Assembly (NCBI GenBank): GCA_030041375.1 | Contig: JASHOA010000075.1 | Span: forward strand, 1-60,725 | Length of the DNA: 60,725 nt | Direction of reading: 5' to 3' | DNA from: Acetobacteraceae bacterium | Lineage (GTDB): Bacteria > Pseudomonadota > Alphaproteobacteria > Acetobacterales > Acetobacteraceae | Shown: positions 26,572 through 34,814 of the stretch, one piece after another | Position numbering within the stretch: the stretch's first letter is position 1 | How the letters are laid out: each line of letters starts with the position of its first letter | Made by a program: the position numbers and the translations under genes | Notes under the pieces: model-generated | The model's input: the letters and a program-made list of their open reading frames with translations, nothing else | Told to the model about the DNA's origin: nothing | Database searches by the model: none

Positions 26572-26705
26572 GAATAGCACTTGCACCCGCGATCTGATGC
26601 GGCCGGGCGAGAGTGCTGAACCGGCTTTCCAAGCGAACTGTTCAGGTGACGTAGCCGCCGGTCCTGATACGCTGTTCCCCAAGGGCCGGGCCTGGACGCA
26701 CGGGC

Positions 26706-27881
26706 TTATGTCGGGCTGCCAAAACCTTGAGCAAACAGGTGCTTCGCCAGAGAATAAAAGATGTCGGTGGTGGCGTTCGAGAAATTCGACGCCTGGTTAC
26801 CCGCGAGGACGAAAGTTGCGTCAGCCTCCGGCAGATAGAACATAGCGGTGGTATAGCCGAGTATCGCGCCGTTGTGGCCGACAAACTTGCCGATCCTGGC
26901 GATGCCAAGGCCGTAGGCGACGCTGAGCCCGCCCGAGTCAGAGATCAGGCCGAATTGCGTCTGTTCTTTATGAGTTTCGGGCTTGAGCAGAGTGCCGGTC
27001 GCGAGCGCCCTTGCCCAAATGCGAAGGTCATCACGTGTGGAAATCATCGCGCCGGCGGTCCAGGCGACGTTCGGATTGGTGTTGGTATAATCCTGGAACG
27101 GTCCCTTACCATCGGCGCCGGCATAGTAGCCGTGCGCGAACGGCGCCGGGATGGCGGAATTCGTCGGGAAGCTTGTGCTGCGAAGCTTGAGAGGAACCAG
27201 GACCTGCTCCTCGATGATCTGCGCCACGGGTTTGCGGGCCACCTTCTCCAGGATCATCCCGAGAAGTATGTAGTTGGTGTCGCAATACGAAACCTTTTCG
27301 CCGGGGGCAAAATCGGGCGCATGGCGCTTCACGATTGCAATGACATCGTCTGGGCTGAACGGCATCATCGGATTGGTCACGAAATCCTTCCCGAACTGAT
27401 CGTCCATGGTGAAATCGTAGATGCCGGACGTCATGCCGAGAAGGTTGCGCATCGTGATAATGTCGGCGTTCTGAATCCCCTCGATATAGGTCGAGAGCTT
27501 GTCATCGAGATGGAGCTTGCCGAGGTCGACGAGCTGCAAGACCGCGGTGGCGACAAAGGTCTTGGTGATACTCGCAATGCGGACATGGTCACTGCTGCGC
27601 ATAGGAACGTTGGTGGCGATGTCACCCCTGCCGAAGGAAGCCTCCCAGTTGCCGCGGCCGGGAGCCCAGATCCCCACGACGAGGCCGGGCAGCCGTTCTG
27701 TCGTCATGCCATCCTTCGCGATCGCGGTGAGCGCGTCCTGATCATCCGGCGAGAATGCGGCCGCGGGAATGACACCCGGCCTCGTCTGCCGGTTGGTGAC
27801 GATATTGCGCTCAGCCAGCGCGGTGCCGCAGAGGCAGAACGGAGCGGCGATTGCTGCCTTGAGCAAGTCGCGCTTGCGCAT
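26706..27881 (-). CDS. Serine hydrolase, class C beta-lactamase/D-alanyl-D-alanine carboxypeptidase family
   Basis: The protein has 391 residues, with CGGGAGGCGTCA before the ATG. The N-terminus (MRKRDLLKAAIAAPFCLCGT) is an export signal with a Lys/Arg-rich front. The catalytic S-x-x-K motif is S104-I-T-K107 (IASITKTFVATAVLQLVDLG). The second motif position reads VSYCDTNYILLGMIL, where the usual Y-x-N is YCD, and the third is GHNGAILGYT. The fold covers penicillin-binding carboxypeptidases, esterases and class C beta-lactamases. Substrate is unknown. It sits beside the repeat-rich region. Confidence 0.85.
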   Translation of the reverse strand: MRKRDLLKAAIAAPFCLCGTALAERNIVTNRQTRPGVIPAAAFSPDDQDALTAIAKDGMTTERLPGLVVGIWAPGRGNWEASFGRGDIATNVPMRSSDHVRIASITKTFVATAVLQLVDLGKLHLDDKLSTYIEGIQNADIITMRNLLGMTSGIYDFTMDDQFGKDFVTNPMMPFSPDDVIAIVKRHAPDFAPGEKVSYCDTNYILLGMILEKVARKPVAQIIEEQVLVPLKLRSTSFPTNSAIPAPFAHGYYAGADGKGPFQDYTNTNPNVAWTAGAMISTRDDLRIWARALATGTLLKPETHKEQTQFGLISDSGGLSVAYGLGIARIGKFVGHNGAILGYTTAMFYLPEADATFVLAGNQASNFSNATTDIFYSLAKHLFAQGFGSPT

Positions 27882-28040
27882 TGACGCCTCCCGGTGACGC
27901 CCTCTTTCTAGACGAGTCGAGCGCCCCTCTTATCACGTCGCCGCAGCCCCCGCCAATCCTCGAGCTTTATGATTGATGACGCCTATTGGATCGCAAGAGA
28001 GTGGAAAGCCAGCAAGGATCGGATCGACGGCCTGATCAGC

Positions 28041-28220
28041 AGGCCACTGAAAACAAAAAGGTGTGTGCCGACCGCTAGAGCAATTTCCGTTCGCCATGGC
28101 TCACGGCAACTGCTCTAGCTCTTTGTTTTGGCGAGCATCTTCACGCGATCAGCCGATTCCGTCTGATCGCGATCTGCTCTAGGATGCATCCTACGGTATC
28201 AAGCGTTGGAGTCGACACAC
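28041..28220 (+). repeat. Dispersed repeat A, copy split by a family 1 element
   Basis: The left part (28041-28074) reads AGGCCACTGAAAACAAAAAG and GTGTGCCGACCG. The right part (28183-28220) reads GATGCATCCTACGGTATCAA and GTCGACACAC. Joined, they match the copy at 24187-24261, which has no insert. The junction carries CTAG on both sides of the insert. The rest of the 27882-28581 gap is mostly repeats. Confidence 0.75.
28075..28182 (+). repeat. Double-hairpin repeat family 1, copy 2 (108 bp)
   Basis: CTAG is present at 28075-28078 and 28179-28182. Internal hairpins are built from GAGCAATTTCCGTTCGCC and the GCAACTGCTC arm, then GCGATCAGCCG and CTGATCGCGATC. It interrupts repeat A. Confidence 0.85.
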
Positions 28221-28326
28221 TAGACCCGTGTCGGGCTGACCGTGCAGCCCGACACGGGTCTCGCGGTTTATTCGAGCCCGCGATTCACGCCCTCCGACGA
28301 TTCCGCCTCGGGCGATCGCGGGCTAG
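28220..28326 (+). repeat. Double-hairpin repeat family 2, copy 3 (107 bp)
   Basis: CTAG borders are at 28220-28223 and 28323-28326. It carries both hairpins: ACCCGTGTCGGGCTG with its partner, and AGCCCGCGAT with ATCGCGGGCT (28275-28324). It shares its right CTAG with the next family 1 copy. Confidence 0.85.
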
Positions 28327-28430
28327 AGCAATGTCCGTTCGCCATGGCTCACGGTAACTGCTCTAGCTCTTTGTTTTGGCGAGCATCTTCACGCGATCAG
28401 CCGATTCCGTCTGATCGCGATCTGCTCGAG
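28323..28430 (+). repeat. Double-hairpin repeat family 1, copy 3 (108 bp)
   Basis: The left border is the CTAG shared with the preceding family 2 element; the right border is CGAG. It is nearly identical to the copy at 28075-28182 apart from the first hairpin arm (AATGTCC against AATTTCC) and GGTAACTG against GGCAACTG. Confidence 0.85.
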
Positions 28431-28581
28431 TGCCGCTGCATGAAGACGGAAACGAGCGCCGGAATTTCCACCTCGTTGACCGGTACGACAGAACCGGGCG
28501 CGGAGCCGGGCCCCGCGCCTCGTTCCGTGGAAAGAACGGGATGGCGATCAGCCTCTCTTTCCCGTTCGCCGGAAACTCGCT

Positions 28582-28890
28582 TCAGTGGCCGCCGCCCCTC
28601 TGGTTGGCGAGCGACATCGCGTTGTTGATCGGCGCGGCATTGTTGCCCGCCTGCGACTGGTAGGCCCCGGTCATGAGCTGAGTGCCGCCGCTGGCGTCGG
28701 TGTACGGTGTTGCCCCAGTCCTCGCGAAGGCGAAGTCCGACTGGTTCGTTGCAGGGCCGGCAATGGCCGCCGTCACGGGGCGCGAGCCGGCCCCGGCCAA
28801 TCCGCCACCCCCACCGCCGTTTCCGGCCAGCGCCACTGCGGGGGCCGCGAGGAGCAGCACGCCGAACGCTGCACCATGAAGTCGTTTCAT
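28582..28890 (-). CDS. Small Gly-rich exported protein
   Basis: The protein has 102 residues, starting at ATG 28890-28888 with AAAGGAA upstream. Residues 1-22 form a signal peptide (MKRLHGAAFGVLLLAAPAVA) ending near ALA. A Gly run (GNGGGGGGLAGAG) follows, then a low-complexity Ala/Gly/Asn/Gln region ending in ANQRGGGH. I do not recognise a family. It lies in a repeat-rich region and upstream of the Mla operon, but on the same strand with repeats between. A related composition appears in the lipoprotein at 37454-37633. Confidence 0.6.
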   Translation of the reverse strand: MKRLHGAAFGVLLLAAPAVALAGNGGGGGGLAGAGSRPVTAAIAGPATNQSDFAFARTGATPYTDASGGTQLMTGAYQSQAGNNAAPINNAMSLANQRGGGH

Positions 28891-29044
28891 CGCAACAGTT
28901 CCTTTTCTGGATTGACGGGCCGGCTTCCCGGCCCGCTCGAACAGACAACCAAGTGGTGCCGGGCCTGCTGGTCGAGGATCAGAAAAGGCAGCCAGACGAC
29001 ATGCGATCATTGCATGTAACGGAATCTCGGGGTGCGCATCTTCT

Positions 29045-29151
29045 CTAGCCCGCGATCGCCCGGGGCGGAAACGTCGGAGGGCGTGAATCGCGGGCTCAAA
29101 TAAAGCGCGAGACCCGTGTCGGGCTGCACAGTCAGCCCGACACGGGTCTAG
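29045..29151 (-). repeat. Double-hairpin repeat family 2, copy 4 (107 bp, inverted)
   Basis: CTAG is present at both ends (29045-29048 and 29148-29151). The AGCCCGCGAT hairpin comes first, then AGACCCGTGTCGGGCTG with its partner. The remaining 100 bp to the next gene translates on the minus strand to a protein-like stretch (RLTGSVLDPAEPGASILVRD) without a start, possibly a scrap of a lost gene. Confidence 0.85.
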
Positions 29152-29253
29152 CCAACCCCAGTGCGGCACGAGACACGGACCCGCCGTCAGTGGGTGCCCC
29201 GTCCCGCACCAGGATCGAGGCGCCAGGCTCGGCCGGGTCGAGCACGCTGCCGG

Positions 29254-29853
29254 TCAGGCGAAGCGTGCCAGGGCCGCCGCCGTCTCCCTAAACACCTCTG
29301 CGAGCGCGGCCAGCTGTGCCGCGACATCCGCCGCCGCGTCCGCCCCGGGTGCGAGCGGGCTCGTTGCAGTTTCGGTCGTTTGCAGCAGCACGCGCGGGCT
29401 CGCGCTCGCCGTCGCCAGCAGCACGATCGAGAGCGACGCCACCGCCCGTCCGGCTCCCGGTTCGGCCCAAAGCTGCATCAGCTCCGCCTCCAGCGTGAGG
29501 CCAGCCGGGGCAAGGCTGCCGGGGGCCAGCACGGCGGCGAACAGTCCGCTCTGGGCAAGATACTGGCGAAGCGCCGAGCCCACCCCGTCGGCGGGCGAAA
29601 CGGCCCAGCGATTGTAGAAGTCGCTCTGCATCACCCCGTCCGACTGCAGCGTCATCAATCCACGATCGCCAAGCGATGGCGCCGCTTGCAGGCTCCGCAC
29701 CAGCAGCACTTTGCCGCCCTGCCGCGGCGGCCGTGCCGTGGGGGCCGGAACGGTGAGTGCCCAATCCTCTCGCTGCAGGTAGGGTCGGTTCAGAACCCCG
29801 CCACAACCGGCCAGCGCCAGCGGCAACCCGATGAGGCAGTCCCTCCGCCTCAT
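29254..29853 (-). CDS. ABC-type transport auxiliary lipoprotein (PqiC/MlaB-associated type)
   Basis: The protein has 199 residues. The N-terminus RRRDCLIGLPLALAGCGG is a lipoprotein signal with lipobox LAGC. The mature part fits the ABC-transport auxiliary family: LLVRSLQAAPSLGDRGLMTL, FYNRWAVSPADGVGSALRQY, LAQSGLFAAVLAPGS and TLEAELMQLWAEPG. It is the last gene of the Mla-type operon and overlaps mlaD by 4 bp (29850-29853). Such lipoproteins sit at the outer membrane and are thought to work with MCE proteins in lipid transfer. Confidence 0.82.
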   Translation of the reverse strand: MRRRDCLIGLPLALAGCGGVLNRPYLQREDWALTVPAPTARPPRQGGKVLLVRSLQAAPSLGDRGLMTLQSDGVMQSDFYNRWAVSPADGVGSALRQYLAQSGLFAAVLAPGSLAPAGLTLEAELMQLWAEPGAGRAVASLSIVLLATASASPRVLLQTTETATSPLAPGADAAADVAAQLAALAEVFRETAAALARFA

Positions 29854-30893
29854 CTTCCTCCCCCGTTGCTGACACCGCCCTGGCGCGGCGGCGGCCCGCC
29901 GAACAGCACGCCGGCCGGATACGCGCGCAGCGCGTCGGTGGTGTCGCGCAGGTTCGAGGCGGTTGCCGCAAGGTCGCGCAGGATTGGAATCATGCTCCGT
30001 TCGAAGTCCGCGGTCGCCGTGTCGGTACGTTCCGCCGTCCGCGAAAGAGTGGTGACGAGCGGCGGCAGCGCGCGCGTCACCGCGAGAATCTCGGCGGCAG
30101 CCTTGTCGGCATTGGTCCCGATCGATTCGAGCTTGCCGCCGCGCAACAGCGCGCTGAGCGCCTCGCTGTCCTGGTGAATGCCGGCAACGAGGCCGGCCAG
30201 GTCCGCCTTCTCGATCGCCTCATTGAGGTTGGACACGAGCGTCCGCGTCGCCGCCAGCGTCTGGTGTGCCTCTCCGCTCTTCATCTCCTGCTGCAGCTCC
30301 TGGATCAGCCCGAGCAGTGCGGCGGCAATATCCCGGAAGTCGATATCCTTGAGTTGGGTGGCAAGCTGCTCGGCCGCACTCTGCACCTGCGAGAACGTAC
30401 TCGGCGCCGACGGCACATAGGGATAGCGTGGCGCCCACGGCACTTCGAGCGGAGGAAATTGTGTGGGATTGACGAAATCGAGCGCAAGATAGCTGATCCC
30501 GGTGATCCCCTGCGTGACGATCCGCGCGCGAAAGCCGATCTTCACGGCGTCCGCGATCCGCGCCTCACTGAGCGACCGGCCAATCCGGTTCGCCGAGACA
30601 ACAAAACGCACGACCACCATGCGATACGTGGCGCGCCGCAGAGTCGCCGGCGCGTTGCGGAAATACTCGGCCGTGACCAGCCCGATATCCGTGACCCGGC
30701 CCACCGTTACGCCGAGATAACTCACCGGCGCGCCGACGCTGAGGCCCTGCACCGATTCGCTGAAGTAGGTCTCCATCTGCGTCGCATTCTGGAGATTCTC
30801 GCCGCCGAGGAACAGGATAAGGCCGACCACGGCCGCGATCCCGATCACGATCAGAAGGCCGACGCGCAGATAGAGTGCTCGCGATCCCATCAC
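29850..30893 (-). CDS. mlaD: MCE-domain protein MlaD, phospholipid-binding
   Basis: The protein has 347 residues. A single membrane helix (LYLRVGLLIVIGIAAVVGLI) is followed by the MCE domain (TYFSESVQGLSVGAPVSYLG, VTVGRVTDIG) at about 38-115. The C-terminal half is a long helical stalk (AAALLGLIQELQQEMKSGEA and similar), longer than the E. coli MlaD, closer to PqiB-like or actinobacterial-style MCE proteins. It forms the periplasmic lipid-binding ring of the transporter. It overlaps mlaF and the lipoprotein gene by 4 bp each. Confidence 0.9.
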   Translation of the reverse strand: MMGSRALYLRVGLLIVIGIAAVVGLILFLGGENLQNATQMETYFSESVQGLSVGAPVSYLGVTVGRVTDIGLVTAEYFRNAPATLRRATYRMVVVRFVVSANRIGRSLSEARIADAVKIGFRARIVTQGITGISYLALDFVNPTQFPPLEVPWAPRYPYVPSAPSTFSQVQSAAEQLATQLKDIDFRDIAAALLGLIQELQQEMKSGEAHQTLAATRTLVSNLNEAIEKADLAGLVAGIHQDSEALSALLRGGKLESIGTNADKAAAEILAVTRALPPLVTTLSRTAERTDTATADFERSMIPILRDLAATASNLRDTTDALRAYPAGVLFGGPPPRQGGVSNGGGR

Positions 30894-31639
30894 AACACCT
30901 CGCGGTGGAAGAATGCGTGGACGACCGGGTTCGTGCTCTCCGCTTTCAGCCGTTCGGGCCGGCCTTCGGCGATCAGTCCCCCGGCATCGCGATCGAGCAT
31001 GATGCAGCGATCCGCAATCGCCATGATCGAGGCAAGCTCGTGCGTGACGACGATGAAGGTGACACCGAGCGCATCGCGCAGCTCGAGAATGAGTGCATCA
31101 AGCCCGGCAGAGGTGATCGGGTCGAGGCCCGCCCCCGGTTCGTCGAGAAAGAGCAGCGGCGGATCGAGCGCCATCGCCCGCGCGATGCCGGCGCGCTTCG
31201 CCATCCCTCCGGAAATCTCTGCCGGCAGCAGCGACGCAGATGCTGCCAGCCCGACCAGCCCGAGCTTGGTCCGCGCTACGCTCTCCCGTGCCGCTGGCTG
31301 CAGGCCTGTATAGATCTCGAGCGGCAGCATGACATTCTCGAGCAGCGTCATCGAGCCGAACAGCGCTCCCGACTGGAACATCACGCCGATATGCGGCAGC
31401 ACGCTCTCCCGTTCGCGCAGCATGTCGTGGCCCAGCACCTCGATCGACCCCATACTCGGCGCAATGAGGCCGATCAGCTGCTTCATCAGCGTCGACTTGC
31501 CGCAGCCCGATCCGCCGAGAATAACGAACACTTCCTTTTCCGCGACCGTGAAGGAGACATTCTGGTAGATCGTCCGTGATCCGAATCGCTGTGCGACACC
31601 ATCCGCCCGCACCACCACGGCACGCGATCCCGCGCTCAT
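30890..31639 (-). CDS. mlaF: Phospholipid ABC transporter ATPase MlaF
   Basis: The protein has 249 residues, starting at ATG 31639-31637, which overlaps the mlaE stop by 4 bp. Walker A is GGSGCGKS at 42-49, the signature is ISGGMAKRAGIARAMA, and Walker B is LLFLDEPGAGLD, followed by FIVVTHELASIMAIADRCIM. SGGMAKR is the form usual in Mla-type ATPases. It energises lipid movement through MlaE. Confidence 0.92.
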   Translation of the reverse strand: MSAGSRAVVVRADGVAQRFGSRTIYQNVSFTVAEKEVFVILGGSGCGKSTLMKQLIGLIAPSMGSIEVLGHDMLRERESVLPHIGVMFQSGALFGSMTLLENVMLPLEIYTGLQPAARESVARTKLGLVGLAASASLLPAEISGGMAKRAGIARAMALDPPLLFLDEPGAGLDPITSAGLDALILELRDALGVTFIVVTHELASIMAIADRCIMLDRDAGGLIAEGRPERLKAESTNPVVHAFFHREVL

Positions 31640-32889
31640 AGCCCGAGCCGGTAGAAGACGAGGGCGAACAGACCATCGAGCAGGATGGTGGCGACAATGC
31701 CGCCGACCACCGCCGAGGTGGCCGAAATGCCCACCGCGCGCGGGCCTCGCCCGGTCGCAAGCCCCCGGTTGCAGCCGATCGCGGCGACCACGGCGGCGAA
31801 GCAGAGCGCCTTGAAGAGGCCGCCCGCGAAGTCGCCGATCGTCGTCGCCCCCTGCACCTGCGCCACCACCGCCGCGAGCGGGTAGCCGAACAGTTTCAGT
31901 ACCACCGCCATGCCGACCAGTCCGGCAAGCTCCAGGCCGATCGTCAGCATCGGCATCACCAGCACGGCGGCGCAAAGCCGTGGCAGCACCAGCATCGTCA
32001 TCGGGTCGAGGCCCATGGTCGAGAGCGCATCGACCTCCTCGTTGACCTTCATGGTGCCGATCTCCGCAGCAAACGCGGATGCGGTGCGTCCGGCGAGGAT
32101 GACCGCCGCCAGCAGCGGCCCGAGTTCGCGAAAGAGACCGATGGCGACAAGGTTCGCAACAAATATGACGGCGCCGAAGGTGCGCAGCGGAATCGCCGAC
32201 TGGAAGGCCAGGATCAGTCCGATCAGGAAGCCGAGCAGCAGGACGAGCGGCATGGCCCTGACCCCCGCCTGGTCCGCCGTACCAAAAATATCGACGGGTC
32301 GCAGCATGCGGAGGCGCCGTGGTGCCAGGATGATCGCCACCGCCGCTTCGCCGAGAAATGCAATGCCGTTGGCGGCCGTGGCAAATCCGCTCAGCAGCAG
32401 GGGTATCAGGCGAAGCCTCTCGCTCGCGGCCTTCGCTTGCGCCGGCTCCTGCAACGCCTCGCGCACGCGCGCGATCAGCGCCGCCATCGCCTCGTTGGCT
32501 CCCTCCAGCTCGGCCCGGCTGCCATGCGCGTTCTCTGCCGCCACCAGGAGCGTCGCTCCCGCCGTGTCGCAGAGCGAGACCCCCGAGAGGTCGAACAGCA
32601 GGGGCCGCCCCTTCGCCCCGCTCGCCGCCTTCAGGGCCGGCGTCCAGAGCAGCCCCGCCCCGGCCGCGTCCAGCCGACCGGCGAAGACCAGCGCCAGGCG
32701 GTCCGCCCGTTCTGTAGGCGCAACGGTCGCCGTCTCGCCCGTCCGCGCCGGCGTTGTCCTCGCTCTCACGGCTGGGGCGTCGCCCACGAAAGCCGTCGGG
32801 CGTGTGATCGAGGCTCGGCCGAGGATGGAAATCTCGTGCAAGTCATGCCTGGAATGCGAGACGTTGAGACGGCCTCGTGCAGTTGCCAC
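31636..32889 (-). CDS. mlaE: MlaE permease with N-terminal STAS domain
   Basis: The protein has up to 417 residues; the true start is uncertain because the GTG at 32889 has no clear ribosome site and in-frame alternatives lie downstream. Residues about 60-140 are a STAS-like domain (RPLLFDLSGVSLCDTAGATL). The MlaE permease follows (LLLGFLIGLILAFQSAIPLR, GLFRELGPLLAAVILAGRTA, FAAEIGTMKVNEEVDALSTM). In E. coli the STAS function is the separate protein MlaB; here it is fused to the permease. First gene of the operon mlaE-mlaF-mlaD-lipoprotein. Confidence 0.9.
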   Translation of the reverse strand: MATARGRLNVSHSRHDLHEISILGRASITRPTAFVGDAPAVRARTTPARTGETATVAPTERADRLALVFAGRLDAAGAGLLWTPALKAASGAKGRPLLFDLSGVSLCDTAGATLLVAAENAHGSRAELEGANEAMAALIARVREALQEPAQAKAASERLRLIPLLLSGFATAANGIAFLGEAAVAIILAPRRLRMLRPVDIFGTADQAGVRAMPLVLLLGFLIGLILAFQSAIPLRTFGAVIFVANLVAIGLFRELGPLLAAVILAGRTASAFAAEIGTMKVNEEVDALSTMGLDPMTMLVLPRLCAAVLVMPMLTIGLELAGLVGMAVVLKLFGYPLAAVVAQVQGATTIGDFAGGLFKALCFAAVVAAIGCNRGLATGRGPRAVGISATSAVVGGIVATILLDGLFALVFYRLGL

Positions 32890-32976
32890 AAAACGAGCCC
32901 ATTATACCAAAGTTCTGCCAAGGTCACGCTGCCGGCCATGCCGCATGCGCCGCGCCGCAAGGGAGAAGATCATACG

Positions 32977-33981
32977 ATGGAGAAGCACGTCGTCGCTGAC
33001 CGCGATCAGCGGATCGGGCGCATCAGGCTCAACCGCGCTGCCGCGCTGAACGCGCTCGACCTCTCCATGGTCCGCGCGATTCGGGCAGCGCTCGACACCT
33101 GGCGCGATGCGCCCGCCGTGCACGCGGTCGTTATCGAATCAACGGACTCGCGCTCATTCTGCGCCGGCGGCGATGTGCGCGCGATGCGGGCCGCCGCCCT
33201 GGCCGGCGACGATACGGCGATCTTTTCGTTCTTTTCCGAGGAATATGCGCTCAACCGCACCATCGCCGAATATCCGAAGCCCTATATCGCGCTGGTCGAC
33301 GGGATTTCCATGGGCGGCGGCATCGGCATCTCGGTGCACGGGTCCGCACGCGTCGCGACCGAGCACGCCTTGTTCGCAATGCCGGAAACAGCCATCGCCC
33401 TCTTCCCCGATATCGGGGCAAGCTATCTCCTGCCACGTCTGCCGGGTGCGCTCGGTTCCTGGCTCGCACTCACGGGCACGCGGCTCCAAGGTGCCGATGC
33501 CGTGCATGCCGGCCTTGCGACGCACTTCGTCCCGCGTGCGAGGCTCTCCGCCCTTTCTCAGGCCCTGGCAGAAGACGGCGCAGGCGTACTCGCCGCCTTC
33601 GCCGAGCCGCTTCCGCCTTTCACCTTCGCCGCGCTGAGGCCGGCCATCGACCGCTGTTTCGCTGCTTCCTCCGTTGCCGCCATCTTCCAGCGGCTTGCCG
33701 CCGAGCCCGGGGACTTCGGCCGTGATACTCTCGCGAGCCTCGGTACCTTTTCCCCCTCTTCCATTTTGTGGAGCTTCGAAGTCCTGCGTCGCGGCGCCGC
33801 CTCCACTCTCGGCGAAGCGCTCGCGACAGAACTCCGCCTCGTCAGGCGCGTGGTCCGTCACCCTGACTTCGCCGAGGGCGTGCGGGCAATGGTGCTGGAC
33901 AAGGACCGATCGCCCCGCTGGACACCGCCCAGCATCGAAGAGGTCGATCCGGCAGCCATTGCTGCCATGTTCCAGGAGTAG
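32977..33981 (+). CDS. 3-hydroxyisobutyryl-CoA hydrolase (enoyl-CoA hydratase/isomerase family)
   Basis: The protein has 334 residues, starting at ATG 32977 after AAGGGAGAAG. Oxyanion-hole segments are FCAGGDVRAM (61-70) and GISMGGGIGIS (109-119). The likely catalytic pair are Glu137 and Asp145 (MPETAIALFPDIGASYLLPR), which separates HIBYL-CoA hydrolases from ordinary hydratases. The long C-terminal half (LASLGTFSPSSILWSFEVLR, VRAMVLDKDRSPRWTPPSIE) is also typical. It releases 3-hydroxyisobutyrate in valine breakdown. The next gene starts 5 nt after the stop, so the two are probably cotranscribed. Confidence 0.9.
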   Translation: MEKHVVADRDQRIGRIRLNRAAALNALDLSMVRAIRAALDTWRDAPAVHAVVIESTDSRSFCAGGDVRAMRAAALAGDDTAIFSFFSEEYALNRTIAEYPKPYIALVDGISMGGGIGISVHGSARVATEHALFAMPETAIALFPDIGASYLLPRLPGALGSWLALTGTRLQGADAVHAGLATHFVPRARLSALSQALAEDGAGVLAAFAEPLPPFTFAALRPAIDRCFAASSVAAIFQRLAAEPGDFGRDTLASLGTFSPSSILWSFEVLRRGAASTLGEALATELRLVRRVVRHPDFAEGVRAMVLDKDRSPRWTPPSIEEVDPAAIAAMFQE

Positions 33982-33986
33982 GGAAA

Positions 33987-34814
33987 ATGCCAGCGCATAT
34001 CTGCGTCACCTGCGGCACCCAGTACCCGCCCGCCGCTCAGCCGCCATCCCTCTGTCCGATCTGCGAAGATCCGCGCCAGTACAGGAATCCGCTTGGCCAG
34101 AGCTGGATCACGCCGGATCGCCTGGCGGAGACGCACGCCAACGCCTTCCGCCTGCTCGAGCCTTCGCTCTTTTCCCTCATCACCCTGCCTGCCTTTGGCA
34201 TCGGCCAACGTGCACTTCTGATTCTGAGAGCGGAAGGCAACGTGCTCTGGGATTGCCTCTCTCTGCTCGATCCGGCGAGCAGGGAATTGATCCGTTCGCT
34301 TGGCGGCCTTTCCGCGATCGCCATCTCGCATCCGCATTACTATGCCTCGATGGTCGATTGGGCCGCCGCATTCGCCTGCCCGATCCACCTCCATGCCGCC
34401 GATCGGCAATGGGTGATGCGGCCCGATCCGGCGGTCCATTTCTGGGATGGGGAGACACTGGCGCTTGGCTCCGGCATCACTCTGATCCGGGGCGGCGGGC
34501 ATTTCGCAGGAGGAACGATGCTGCATTGGGCGGAAGGAACAGGGGGGAAAGGTGCGCTCCTCTCGGGTGACATCCTCCAGGTTCTGCCCGATCGGCGCCA
34601 CGTTTCCTTCATGCGGAGCTATCCCAATCTCTGGCCGCTTTCCGCACCGGCCGTGCGGCGGCTCGTCGCGGCGTTGGATGCCTTTCCCTTCGTATCGATC
34701 TACGGCGCTTTTGCAGGCCGCGAGATTCGCAGCGCAGGAAAGCAGGCGCTGTCGGCCTCCGCCGAGCGCTATCTCGCCGCGCTCGCGGGAGACGGCAGCG
34801 CGGAACGTACCTAG
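33987..34814 (+). CDS. Zinc-ribbon plus metallo-beta-lactamase-fold protein
   Basis: The protein has 275 residues. The N-terminus has a zinc ribbon: C6, C9, C23 and C26 (HICVTCGTQYPPAAQ, LCPICEDPRQ). A metallo-beta-lactamase-like fold follows: ALLILRAEGNVLWDCLSLLD, then the variant metal motif AISHPHYYASMVDW, in which H115 and H117 are kept but the usual Asp-His pair is not obvious. Further on, GGGHFAGGTMLHW and LLSGDILQVLP resemble the later metal-binding motifs. The function is unknown; catalysis with fewer metal ligands, or none, is possible. It lies 5 nt after the HIBYL-CoA hydrolase. Confidence 0.78.
   Translation: MPAHICVTCGTQYPPAAQPPSLCPICEDPRQYRNPLGQSWITPDRLAETHANAFRLLEPSLFSLITLPAFGIGQRALLILRAEGNVLWDCLSLLDPASRELIRSLGGLSAIAISHPHYYASMVDWAAAFACPIHLHAADRQWVMRPDPAVHFWDGETLALGSGITLIRGGGHFAGGTMLHWAEGTGGKGALLSGDILQVLPDRRHVSFMRSYPNLWPLSAPAVRRLVAALDAFPFVSIYGAFAGREIRSAGKQALSASAERYLAALAGDGSAERT

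Noticed and set aside
29152-29253. Protein-like stretch after the lipoprotein stop (minus strand)
   Set aside because: It reads RLTGSVLDPAEPGASILVRD with no start or known family over only about 100 bp, so it cannot be called a gene or assigned.
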